Assembly (NCBI GenBank): GCA_026120185.1
Contig: JANUWF010003375.1
Coordinates: forward strand, 1,781,236 to 1,845,235
Reading direction: 5' to 3'
Length of the DNA: 64,000 nt
Source of the DNA: Voacanga thouarsii
Taxonomy: Eukaryota; Streptophyta; Magnoliopsida; Gentianales; Apocynaceae
Made by a program: the position numbers and the translations under genes. Below the pieces are notes generated by a model. That model did not search any database, was not told the origin of the DNA, and saw only the letters and a program-made list of their open reading frames with translations. Shown piece by piece: positions 11,605 through 21,805 of this stretch. Position 1 is the stretch's first letter. Each line of letters starts with the position of its first letter.

Positions 11605-13356
11605 TATTAGATTTTGATCATGCAAATCAATTTACACGTAACAGAAAAATTAAACGAAATTCACGCAAAAGATCACTCGTATGTAATTAAACGGTTCAAG
11701 AGAATGAAAGAAAAATTAATTACCTCAAAATGTAGCTTTTTTAGATTTTTCTTCTGCGCGAATCCCCTTCAAAAGTCAATCTAATCAAGTTACTAAATTT
11801 CAAGGATATCTAAAATTGATCCACATGAAGAACGTACTCAAGAACCAACAAATTCTGTGCTCGTAGAATAATGTTTTGTGGTTATATAATTAATTTAATT
11901 GGAGAAGAAAAAGACTTCTTTTTGGAAAAGAAGAATAGAAAACCCTATGTTTAAAATTAAAAAATCTCTTCGGCGCCCAAAATATATATGTAGTCAACCA
12001 GAACAACCCCCATCCCCCCCCCTTTTTGGCTTCCTAAACCTTTTAGGAATCAAAAGAATAACTGAGTTTTTCTTGTCTTTTCATTATGGGGTTGGAATTT
12101 CCAAATTGCTATTAGGCCCACAAGGTCTTGCTAATTACAATTTAGCCCCAAGAGTTATAACTACTTATAATTCACCCCCATAAAGTTATTTCTTCTCACA
12201 AATGAACCCTGTGATATTATCAAATAATATTTTGAATACCAATTCTTCTATTGTGTGTGACTTATTAGGTTTTCTAATCGATTGGTAGTTAAATATGAAT
12301 TAATTCTATCACAATAAAATTAACAATCTTTTTTAATAATTAGAATTAATTTATTATCACAATAGAATTAACAATCTTTTTTAATAATTAGAATTAATTT
12401 ATTAATTCTAATTAAGATTAAATTTATTATTTCTCTAATTAATAAATCCATATTTTGCATATCATGAGCGACATCTAGCAATGCATCATGACCACCCAAA
12501 AGTCCAGAAAGTCAAGTGGCTTGACATGAACCTTTCAATAGCAAAACGTCAGTGCAATAAACTCCTTTTACCATACAATATCTCATTCGGTTTAGAGTAT
12601 GAAATTAGTGCCAACTCCCTCCAGAATATTAATTAATTCTAACCCAAATATTTTAGTACTTGTTCCCGAAATTCATTGTTCATCATATATATCAATTGGA
12701 ACTATTTCCAATACATAGTTGCCTTGGCCAAAGACTTCTTGAGTAATGATTCCTATAAGTGGCCTTGAGATATTCGCTCCTACTATTAAGAGTGGTGAAT
12801 GCTTTATTGACCATTTCAGCTACTTTTATTTATTTCACTGTTGTACCTAATTCCATCTCATAGGCGGTCTTATAAGGACTCCAGAGATTGGAATCAAAGT
12901 ACAACGCTTAGCAAACAAAGTACCTTGGAGTTCTCAAGTCTAAGGATACTTGCACATTTGCTATGATGAGATTCTATTATTGGGACTAAATAGTTATGCA
13001 TATGATTATCTTATAGTTAGGTCATTCAATGTACTTGTTCAAATAACAACATCCACATGTTAACTTTAAGTATCACAAACTCACGTGTTAGTCTTAACGC
13101 ATTAATGATATCTCATCTCATTAATACTATGACTATGGATCATTTAAACGCAACACAGTTCAATGTAGTGGGAACCTCACATCACAATCTCTATCATGAT
13201 ATCCTTAACACAGTATTATACTTGAAACTTTATCTAACAGTTTTATACATATAAACATATGAAACAAGCAAATTGAAAGATAAAGAATGTTTTTTTATTG
13301 ATTTAATATGCAAAATACATTGTACAAATGATTGCTTTTAGGGTACAATCCTAACA
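11605..13356 (-). repeat. Cop2 5' LTR
   Basis: On the - strand it starts TGTTAGGATTGTACCCTAA at 13356 and ends ATCTAATA (CA end decayed) just before the primer-binding site. About 1.75 kb. It shares blocks with the Cop3 LTRs, including the ATGATATCCTNTCTCATTAAT region and the AATGAGATATTGTATGG region, so the two families are related. The - strand pair of start motif and adjacent PBS fixes the orientation. Confidence 0.8.
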
Positions 13357-13830
13357 GACGATGCTAGTGATAGTAGTACTCAAGATTTTACAACCCCCAA
13401 AGTTTCTCTATGAATTATATCATGAATATTCTAAAAAGCATAGTTTAGCTATTCAAACAACTCAAAATATTGAAGTTCTGATATTCAGATCTTCAAGAAT
13501 TAACAAAGTTAGGCTTCTTATTTTAGAAAAGTTAAAACGACTGAGAGGATATTCAAGTTCCTAGATAGAACTTAAATTATATCTAACTTGTTCATTGGAG
13601 TGGAAGTATACATGTGAAAATTTTGATTTCTTAGAGTAGTGGACCGAAAATGGGAATAAATTCCCTATTACAACACTAATGGTTAAAGAGATTTTTGTTG
13701 TTCGCATTTCAGCCACTGTGGTAGAACAACAAGCACTCGCTCATCAATGACACTAGAAACCCTTGAAGTTCAATCATGTCTAGATGATTGAATTAGAGGC
13801 GAATATCATAAATAAAAAAATGTACAACCG
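13357..13830 (+). pseudogene. hAT transposase C-terminal (dimerisation) remnant
   Basis: Translation of the + strand gives, across stops and small shifts, the landmarks of the end of a plant hAT transposase: DDASDSSTQDFTTP, then LYELYHEYSKKHS, then ELKLYLT, then FDFLE-stop-WTENGNKFP, then MVKEIFVVRISATVV, and finally TLETLEVQSCLDD followed by IRGEY. In the hAT family these match the linker to the dimerisation domain, the WW-N-(Y/F)P block, the A-R-D-I-L-(A/S)-(I/V)-P-V-S-T-V-A block and the terminal E-A-L-x-C-x-D-W block. At least three stops are present. The N-terminus and terminal inverted repeats are not seen, and Cop2 abuts it at 13356, so Cop2 may have inserted in it or next to it. The match is by recognition, not by alignment. 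Confidence 0.72.
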
Positions 13831-14404
13831 GACTTCTTTAAATTTTTTAATGTGAACATTGAAGGAATTATAAGTACAGCCGAGAATGATAACCATTAAA
13901 GTTAATATAAGAAAATGTTAAAGATAATAAAATTACAAGAGTTTTGATTCCTATCAGCTTAATTTTAAAAAATCTAAAACTAAGTTCAAACCCTTTATTT
14001 TTTATATCTTATATTTTTAATTATTTTATACTTTTTACATCCTAACAAGTTCTAAAAAATTCAAAAAAATCAAATTTAAAAAAAAAAAATTGCCTAAACC
14101 TGCAATTGGCCGGTTGACTAACCCCAACCTTAATCACCAACCGCCGCTGGTTAGTTAAATGGAGATTAGCCCAAAGGACCAACCATCAACCACCAGTTTC
14201 ACAACAAGAGTCAAGGCAATAGAACAAAAACAAAAAGATTCAAATTATCAGAGAAAAATTGCAGAATCGCGCAGAACAACCAAGCAAAATCGCAATGTTA
14301 AAGGTATTTGAAATCACAAAGTTGAAACCGATCAAAATGGTCCTGATGATATCAAAAACATTCTACAAACAGGATTCCTCCTTCAAAAGAATCCTGATAA
14401 ATTT
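13831..14404. other. Unassigned AT-rich DNA, partly leader of the short LTR element
   Basis: The right part (from about 14404 down) would be the untranslated leader following the primer-binding site of the - strand element at 14405-14655. The rest is AT-rich with long A runs at 14080-14095 and no reading frame I recognise. Confidence 0.35.
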
Positions 14405-14655
14405 GCTCTGATACCATGATGAAACTTAAAAGAGACAGAAAATATGAAAGAGTATGAGAGAAAGCATAATTGCTTGATATTTCAGGAAAACTCAATACAA
14501 TCCTATAGTTGAGGTTCCAATCATTTATAGACTCGCGGAATCCTCCAGAACATTCAACTGAAAAGATACAATTACAATACAGTTGGCAAATAACTAAATT
14601 ACAGCTGGAAATTGAAAGTGTAAATTAGGCGAGAAATACAGTTGATAGCAAGAAA
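14405..14655 (-). mobile_element. Short LTR with adjacent primer-binding site (partial copia or TRIM)
   Basis: On the - strand an LTR-like segment of about 240 bp ends TTTCATCA at 14417 and is followed directly by TGGTATCAGAGC (14405-14416), a perfect initiator-Met primer-binding site. A TATA-like TCTATAAATG lies upstream on the same strand (about 14530). The other end of the LTR is not certain (14640-14655), and no second LTR or coding region was found. Its position 150-400 bp beyond the stop codon of the phosphatase gene means it could contribute to that gene's 3' end. Confidence 0.5.
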
Positions 14656-14809
14656 GCACTTATCCTGGGGTTGCTGCATCTTCTGTTAAGTCTAAAATTT
14701 CAACAATACTTAAATTTTCTTTTGAATGAACCTTTGATATGCTCTAAGTCAAGAAACAACAACAGACAATCCTCCCAAAAGAAGTCCTCTAAAAAGCTAG
14801 TCGTTTTGA

Positions 14810-17800
14810 TCAGTGCCTATGCCATAAAACTTGCTCATCAATCTTGCTCAGCTTCCCATCATTTAGTCTCTTCCATGTCTTGATCCTTTCTACACCTGTC
14901 CAGGTCTTCTGCCCTTTCCCCAGTTCTGCCAATATGACCCTTGCTCTCCTTGGCCACCCAGCCATCCCATAACCATGATATCCAAAGCCTCCACCATAAC
15001 AAAACCACAGGCCATTTAATTTCCCACAGAAATCATTGGTGTGATCATGACCCACAAATACAGCTTTTATATCTTCCATAGAAGTGAAAGTCTGCAAGAC
15101 TCCAGAATTCACTGATGAGCATGCAACATGTTCCTGATATGTCCCAACAATCTCCTCAATGGGCCCTTGACGGATTTCTGGAATTGGAATATGGAAGAAC
15201 ACTAGAGCAGGTGGAGTTGTCCAAGTCAAAGAAATATTACCTAATTGAGGATCAACCTGTTTTAGTGCCTGTTAGTATATGGCCTGCAAAATGTTAATAA
15301 AAACCTAAATTGGCAAACACATTCTGTGAATGTTAGGGCTCTTTACTAAGTAACAAAGGACAGAAACATAAACCAATCATGCCAAAACTAAGATGGTTGA
15401 CCAACAAAAGATAAGGCACTGTCAATATGTTTGCATTGAACAGTTAGCATACCTTGTACTTCTCAGAAACACCACGAAGCCAACTAAGTTGAGATTCTTT
15501 TATCCATCCATAAGTTCGTAAACCATTTACGGTAGCTCTGTCTCCAGAATCAAGAAAGTATAGGTTAAGGACACTGCTATTAGTGAAAGGCGAACCTGGA
15601 GCACCCCATACTCTCAGGTTGTAATTTCCAAATCCATGTATATCCATCATCAGATATTGATTATTTGAATCAGTAGTATCAACTGATGGAAAGGTTTGAG
15701 ATAAGGAATAATCCATAAGGGAGATGAAAGCCATCAACTCTTCACGAGTCAAAGTGGATTCTTGGTCATGATTCCCCAACACTGCAGCCCAAGGAAGTCC
15801 AGATTCCAAAACTGGGCCAAATGCTCCAAAGAGAGATTCTGCTGCATCAATTGAACTTGTCCCAAAAATGTTATCTCCTGGATATCAATATCACAAAGAA
15901 TGAATAAGGGAGAGAAAAAGAAAAAATTATGCCATAATTAATTTAGGAAACAAAAAAGAGCAATATTTTTATTCCTAACCAAAATTTATGGCATCTTCTT
16001 TATTATCTTATTTGTAGACAAAAGAAGAAAATTTTATTAATGAAAAGAAGAAATACAAGAAAAGAGAACGAGGCATCCTCAAGAAAGTAAAACAAGAACT
16101 ACATCAGTACAGCTCTCCAATCTCTTTATAAATCTATCAATTCTATGTCCCCACGAACACCAAATGCTATTGCCCAAAGAGATGATAAACAAAAGAAAAC
16201 CCATTTTTTTCTATCAAAATATAAGGCAACTGAAATATCTTGATTTGAACATATAACTAAAAGTGTACCTCTTTTGAGGACCACATCTGTGTTCAATTAA
16301 TATCAGTAACTAGCATCTTGTATTGGAGATTTGAAGATCCTTGCCTGAGATGAAAATTAATTGATGTCCATTTTGTGCTTAACAAAGGCTATTTGAAAAT
16401 TTTTAATTGCAAAACGTGCAATTATCTTAATTTCAGCTAAAAAAAACTAGTAAATACTCCCTTCTTCACAAGAATGTGTCCACTCGTTTGTTTTTCTGAT
16501 GTCCAAAGTAAATGTCTGCTTTCCTAAATAGAACATTCTTACTAACTAAACTTCTAATATTGCACTTAATTATTTCTCCAGCATAGAGTTAATGAACCAT
16601 GAATTTCTCCTTAAAGCCTTCACAATTGCCACTTATATATTTATGTTAATCAACACCCTGTCACTTGGCCTTATCACTCAAGATTGGAAAATGTAATATT
16701 CCTCCTAAGAATTTATGTCAGGTCATACAAGCACACAAGTTTTGAAACAGATGGAGAGATTAATATAGATATTTTTTGCCGCTGTTGTTTTGCCACCATT
16801 GTCCTCTCTTTAATTCTTCAGTCAAACAAAATTTTGCTCCATAATAAGACATCAAAACATTTCAAATTATGTTCATAGAGTTCCAAATCTATTAATAATC
16901 CAATTGCTTAAGTCTATTTTACTCCAGAGACAAAAATAATTGTAAGACTATTGAAATTGATGCAGTCCTGTTCATGGACAGTGACGCAGCAGATGAATAG
17001 ACAATTCCAGATTTGCATAAGATGCCAAGACAAAAAAAAAGCTTTTCACATGTATATGGGGAAACACCATGTTTTATGTATGATGCCAAATGCACTTTTG
17101 ATTTCTAAGAGATCCTTAGGACAGAATGGAAACCATTTCTTCTTATGTACTTTAGGGAGGGAGAATCAAAGTTTTGAGCACTATTAACCTAGGAGTCAAG
17201 CATCAGACCATTAAGCTATTAGACCCTTGAACAGAAGTGAAACAATGGCTGTAAGTCCACTGTTCATATCTTTAGGCTAAAGAAAGAATATTTTTCAATT
17301 TCAAAGCCCAAAGAATGTGGGTTAGAGCAGTACTAAAGGGAGAAACAGTTAAAAACTAGGGATCAAATATAACTGCAGATGAATCCTGAAATATAAGACG
17401 TAAAGCATCTATAATCAGTATTTTGATTATTAAATTGGCATCAGTGTTGTTTCCACATTTAAGTCCCACCTCTTAAGCCCCTTAAAACTGAACAAATGAA
17501 GGCCCCTGTTGGCTGTAGTCTCAAAAAAATATGTTAATAGCTTAATCTAATCACTGACAGCCACATCCAGTGGCCAAAAAGCACATGTAAATCAATTCGA
17601 CATAAAATATACTCCAGCCACCACAATCAACAGCAGCCTAAACCCAACAAAGATGTTCTTGAAGGGATTGGGATATGTTAGTTAATAATTAAGACAAAGC
17701 GAATACACATCCTCTTTTATAAAAGTCTATGTGAAAATCAATCAATCAAGAACAAGCACTTTCAATCATTACTGGCTAAGGAGAGCAATATCATTCCTAG

Positions 17801-20214
17801 AAAGCTGGAGAGGTTGAGGCAGAAAAGGAGAAGATGGAGACCACCCTCAGGAAGAGAGAATTAGAATTAATATAAGTCATTTTGATAGTTTTCAGACTTT
17901 TGTATTCCCCAGATGTATTGAAGAAGGGCAGTGCAGAAGCAGAAGCACCTTGAAATTGAGGTCAATAATTTGTACGGACTGAAGGAGCTAATATAGTATC
18001 GTCCAAGAGAGAATATCAGGGCTTTAATCTGAAGGAGCTAATAGTATCTTCCAAGAGAGGATATCAGGGATTTAATCTCTTATATCAAAGGTAAAACAAA
18101 AGAACATGGAGGATAATGAGGAGAAGAGTTCAAATGACCAATCCAGAAATAAAAGCCTGTGAATGTGAAATGACACCTTAACAAGTGAAAAAGAATTTTC
18201 TATTGCTTGATGTTAATTTATTTCATTTTATAAAAGAAGTTATATGAGAAGAAGTGGAAGTTAAATAATGTAACATCTCATTTACATAACTTTATGAAAG
18301 CTATTTTTCTATTCTTGTCAGTTGCGCAAAAATGTAGAAAATGGACAACATAATACATTGAACGTCCAACACGCATGATTACATTTTGGTCAACTATCCC
18401 ATTAACTTTCTGATGTAAGTCAAACTTATTGTTTTGTCTTCAAGATAATTAAGGTATAATTTGATTTGCAAAAGGAGAGTGGAAGGGGGACGAATACTTC
18501 ACCTCAATGAAGTATTTTCCTTTAACTTGTTCTTGTATCATAGAAGAGGAGAGGAGGGCAAGGGAAAGAGAAGAGCAGAGAGAAATATTTACATCATTGA
18601 CCTTTTTTTTACCCTTCCTTCTCTTAATTAATTTTAAAACTAGAGAAATGAGGTCAATCTTACCATCAATGACTTTTAACCTCTGCAAAACATTTCCCTC
18701 TCCCAAACCTGTAATTTAGGAGGGATTGTGTGGCGGGATAGTGGGATGCCTCCTGATTTATCCCCTCTCATTTTCCAATCATCCAAATGATGTATAGGTC
18801 ATTTACTTTCAAATGTACCACCCCCCCCCCTCCACCCGGGTGGCACCTTTTACTTCCACATGTCACCCATCTAAACCATGCCTAAACTAACAACCCATGA
18901 GCTTAACAGTCCCTTGTAAATGCATGAATTAAACATCAGTTCTGGACTTCCAAAATGCCTTCTAAGGATATTTTAGCTTCACAAATATCCTGTTTCTGTA
19001 CTGACTTGATGAAAAAAATGCAAACAAAACAAGCTCTCCCACTTGAAGTACAACATTTCATGTTCAAACTTTGCCCCCTTTCATCTCAGTATGCAGAAAC
19101 TTAAGCAGATCAATGCAATTTACCCTCGAGTATTACAAATAAAAGGTCAACAGGGGAGAATTCACTTAGCAACATGGGAAGTACCCCAGTCAGCACGTAT
19201 GTGAACTACGAAGTAATTAAATCAATTATCCTTTCATACAAGATTTATTTACTGCAAGTGAAGGAAAAACCAAGTAATGTTTGCCACAACGGTACCTCAA
19301 AACATGACCTAACGATACTGTTAGCTTTGGAAGGACAGGTAATAGAATGTAGTTTTTGTTAACAGCAGATGCCAACAACATAATTGAAATTCTAGTCCAA
19401 TCAAACAAAAATACAAAACCGTTTGGAGCAAAAACATTCTTAAAATGACTTCATATCTAAATTTGGAAGCATATTTAATAGTTTTACCACCTGTTAATCT
19501 ATTTTCCAGTCTCTACATTCTTGTTTGTGGTGGTATTTCCAAGAAAAAGATAATTCTCATATTCAAGCAGTTACCCGACTCGTAGTCCTGGAAGTCTAGG
19601 ATTCTAGCCCTAGATTCCCCCTCCTCCAATATAAACAAAAATTTGACAACAGAAAATAGCGAGCTTCAAGAAAGCAAAATTTGACAATCAAATATCGCAT
19701 AAACAGAACACCTGTAAAAGCAACAAAGTCGGGCTTTTCAACCTCAATCAGTTTCCTGAGAAACAGCGTCGTATTAAGATCGGAACAATGCTCAAGCTCA
19801 GAATCCAACACGTCCCTGCACCGAGTCAACAACCCATTTCCATAATGCATATCAGCCACCTAAAAAGCCCAAAACCAAAACAAATTAAAAAAAAAAATTG
19901 AAAATTTTTGAGTAACCAGAAATTATCAACGTTGACACAGAATATATTTTCCAAGAAAATGAGAAACATAGGCAATCTGTTCAGATTTTAATATAATATA
20001 GCAGTAAATAGCAAGTATCTGGAGTGACCTGAAGGATTTTGAAGGTGCCATCATAGCTGAAGCGTAAAGGGAGCTCTGTCTGTTTCTTAACTCTAGCCAT
20101 TTTGGGATTGAGTGGAAGACTCGGGGAAAATACATGAATATAAAGCAGGTGTACAAAAACAGTGATCAAGGCTACGTATAGGAAGGAGGGGATCCATATT
20201 TTGTGGGAATCCAT
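14810..20214 (-). CDS. PAP: Purple acid phosphatase, PAP28/29-like (four exons)
   Basis: Exons on the - strand are 20029-20214, 19712-19859, 15453-15877 and 14810-15268, with GT-AG introns of 169, 3834 and 184 bp; joined length is 1218 nt, about 405 residues. The ATG at 20214 opens a hydrophobic segment (residues 7-29), probably a signal anchor. The five metallophosphoesterase motifs are all present: VADMHYG (Asp65, His67), FTGDN (Asp113), GNHD (Asn147, His148), FFHIPIPE (His279) and GHDH (His327, His329). The protein would hydrolyse phosphate esters using a dinuclear metal centre, likely in the secretory path or outside the cell. Length and motif spacing fit the short plant PAP subgroup (Arabidopsis PAP14/16/28/29), often labelled probable inactive because its motifs deviate from those of kidney-bean PAP. 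No stop or shift is seen. The start of exon 4 is the least certain boundary: an upstream AG (near 15289) is followed by an in-frame stop, so I chose 15268. Confidence 0.9.
16455..16545. repeat. Possible Stowaway-like MITE fragment
   Basis: The block TACTCCCTTCTTCACAAGAA followed shortly by GTGTCCACT and a second GTCCAAAGTAAATGTC resembles the start of plant Stowaway MITEs (CTCCCTCNGTCCCA, then AAGTGTCCAC). Only one end is visible and no matching inverted end was found, so this is tentative. Confidence 0.3.
17980..18080. repeat. 50-bp tandem duplication in intron 2
   Basis: Two adjacent units begin GAAGGAGCTAAT and run to GGGNTTTAATCT (17980-18029 and 18030-18080). They differ at a few bases and by a small indel. 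Confidence 0.85.
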
Positions 20215-20822
20215 CCCCTCACAGCTTCAGCAGCTGCCGCAGATTAGTTTCACTCCCTTCGGAGAGAGAATAGTTATGCTTCTTGTTTTGTTTTGTGAGG
20301 ACCATAACTTAAGCTAAGAAACATTGACGCAGCGCAGCCAATTCAAAACCTCTCTAATCAATTTCTTTATTTTTTACCGTTGTTAAGCAAACACATGATT
20401 CGTCACACTTTCAAGGGCTCACTCAAAACTTTCATTCTCATCAGTCACTACATGTACAGGCGTAACAATTGAAAATTTCAATTTAATTAAAAAACAATTT
20501 AAATAACTCTCGACAATTATCATTTCATATTATATTATTCTTTATTTGATTTTATCTATTTTTTTCATAATTTAAAATTTTTCAAGTAAAATAAATTCTT
20601 ATAAAACAAAGTACATTCCAAATATATGTAAGTCTTAAATCTCTCTCTAGTTTTACGGAATTTCCGGGAAATGGGGCTATTTTCATTCAGAATTCCGATA
20701 GTGGGGCTGTCGCTGCCGGAATTCCGGAAGTAGTGTGGTCATTTTATTTGGAATGTGACCGTGATCAGAATTTTTAATCGATAGAAAAAAAAATGATCAG
20801 AATTTTTTTAAAAAAAAATGCG
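20215..20822 (-). promoter_or_regulatory. Upstream region of the phosphatase gene
   Basis: This is the 5' UTR and proximal promoter by position. It is AT-rich at 20450-20640 and becomes GC-richer at 20650-20760, where GGAATTCCGG-type motifs and GTGGGGCTG repeats occur. I cannot assign a TATA box or start site with confidence; a TATAA-like motif on the - strand near 20600 is one candidate. Confidence 0.35.
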
Positions 20823-20869
20823 ATGCGACCTTAGGTCGCATTCAGAGAATGCAACTTTAAGGTCGCATT
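20823..20869. repeat. Paired short palindromes (ATGCGACC/GGTCGCAT)
   Basis: 20823-20841 is a perfect inverted repeat, ATGCGACC-TTA-GGTCGCAT. It is followed at 20848-20869 by a second imperfect one, AATGCAACTTTAAGGTCGCATT. Both would form hairpins. They lie about 600 bp upstream of the phosphatase start codon. Confidence 0.8.
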
Positions 20870-21321
20870 AATTCACTTCAGCTCAACCTCTGCACAGTCA
20901 TTCTTCATCAAAATTGACTTTAGAGCTTGCGCAACCGGCTTCGATGCAAACATCCCTTCGCCGCCCACTCAAATGTCTAGCTTGGGTGACCAATCAAACT
21001 TATTATTCTTCATTGTGGTTGATCTCACATAGATCAGAAGGGAAATCTGCTTTGAGTAATTTGGTGAAACATGGATGTGTCGCTGTGGGAACATCAAGTT
21101 CGGTAAAACGTGATATTCAAAGAATAACCTGAGGCACAAATTTCACTCCTCAAATTCATCAAGTCATAAAAATCAACTTCAAGACCTTTTTTTCATTATT
21201 ATGGTTCCAGTCCATGTGATTGAAACTCTATAAGTTAAAATGTTGGACATCAGAACTGTTAGTTGAAGTTTAGGAACATAGTCTCGCATGTGTAGAGGCA
21301 GAAAAAAAAAATGAAAATCCT
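20870..21321. other. Unassigned sequence with one 72-codon open frame
   Basis: A + strand open frame at 20914-21132 could encode a 72-residue product (or 62 residues from an internal Met) rich in Ser, Arg and Leu near the start, in the manner of an organelle-targeting peptide. I do not recognise it, it has no visible continuation, and it may be chance. The remainder shows nothing recognisable. Confidence 0.25.
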
Positions 21322-21444
21322 GATCCTTTGGGATATCTTTTAAAAAGATCTTCAAGATTAAGGGCACATTGGAAGAGGAGATTCTTTGTATTAGACAGTC
21401 TTGGGACCTTATATTATTAAAGAGACAAGGGAACAAAATCAACA
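21322..21444 (+). pseudogene. ARF-GAP (AGD-type) PH-domain exon remnant
   Basis: The + strand reads DPLGYLLKRSSRLRAHWK then RRFFVLDSLGTLYY, a stop, then RDKGTKS. This is the start of the PH domain of plant BAR-PH-ArfGAP-ankyrin proteins (AGD1-4 / VAN3 group), whose consensus has GYLxKRSSxLRxDWKRRFFVLDSxGxLYYYR. These proteins bind phosphoinositides and stimulate GTP hydrolysis by ARF in vesicle traffic. The third tyrosine codon is TAA here, and no BAR, ArfGAP or ankyrin exons are visible on either side, so this looks like an orphan, decayed exon. A GTATG at 21445 could be the old splice donor. Cop3a starts about 360 bp downstream and may have removed the rest. Confidence 0.75.
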
Positions 21445-21805
21445 GTATGTTTCTAATTTTTAGTCATTATCTATTTTGGAATTTTTCTTCCTTCTTGATT
21501 GTTATTTCTATTAGTTCCTTATGAAGGATGAGACTTTAGTAGATATCACCACTGTATTGTTGTTTTTGCTTTATATGTGTTGGCTAGAGTAAAACTCATA
21601 TAGTATAATTACTACATAATTGCTAAGCTGTAGAAAATTCCTCTGGAAAGGCATTATATAAATCTAAAGCTCTCACAAGATGTGAGAGGATGTAGATGCA
21701 ACTATTGGAATGAGATATTCTATTAGGATATGGTCAGATTCTTTGTGATAGCTCAGCTGTTAAAGATTTGGTTAAATCGTGTACAAAAATTCTGAAATCC
21801 CATAG
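21445..21805. other. Unassigned AT-rich sequence
   Basis: This lies between the PH-domain remnant and the 5' truncation point of Cop3a. It may be intron sequence of the former AGD gene. No coding or repeat feature was identified. Confidence 0.3.

Larger units (their letters stand above)
1766..13356 (-). mobile_element. Cop2: degenerate Ty1/copia retrotransposon, nested
   Basis: Reading the - strand from high to low coordinates: 5' LTR (11605-13356), initiator-Met-type primer-binding site (11591-11603), a 1.8-kb leader, gag with a CCHC knuckle (about 8956-9780), a 3.75-kb Gyp1 solo LTR inserted between gag and protease, then protease, integrase, reverse transcriptase and RNase H (2106-5194), a polypurine tract (rc at 2106-2120) and a truncated 3' LTR. 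The domain order (PR-IN-RT-RH) is diagnostic of copia. Many stops and frameshifts make it non-functional. The base after the 5' LTR starts GACGA; the matching duplication at the other end is lost with the LTR truncation. Confidence 0.88.
15878..19711 (-). other. Intron 2 of the phosphatase gene (3.8 kb)
   Basis: The intron has consensus ends and holds no recognised gene. Visible contents are a possible Stowaway-type MITE end near 16455-16545, a 50-bp tandem duplication at 17980-18080, a small hairpin around 18497-18521, and a run of ten Cs near 18825. Purine and AT-rich stretches fill the rest. Confidence 0.75.

Noticed and set aside
11899..12183. 94-codon + strand frame in the Cop2 5' LTR
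   Set aside because: Chance frame in LTR sequence; not retained in related LTRs.
16000..16200. Possible LINE 3' end in reverse in the phosphatase intron (AATAAAATTTTC-like tail)
   Set aside because: The reverse strand gives a tail reminiscent of plant L1 elements, but no endonuclease or RT motif and no target duplication were found.
18430..18730. Possible MITE in the phosphatase intron
   Set aside because: The two ends look faintly similar in reverse (GGAAAATACTTCATTGAGG against GGAAATGTTTTGCAGAGG), but no clear terminal inverted repeat or duplication could be defined.
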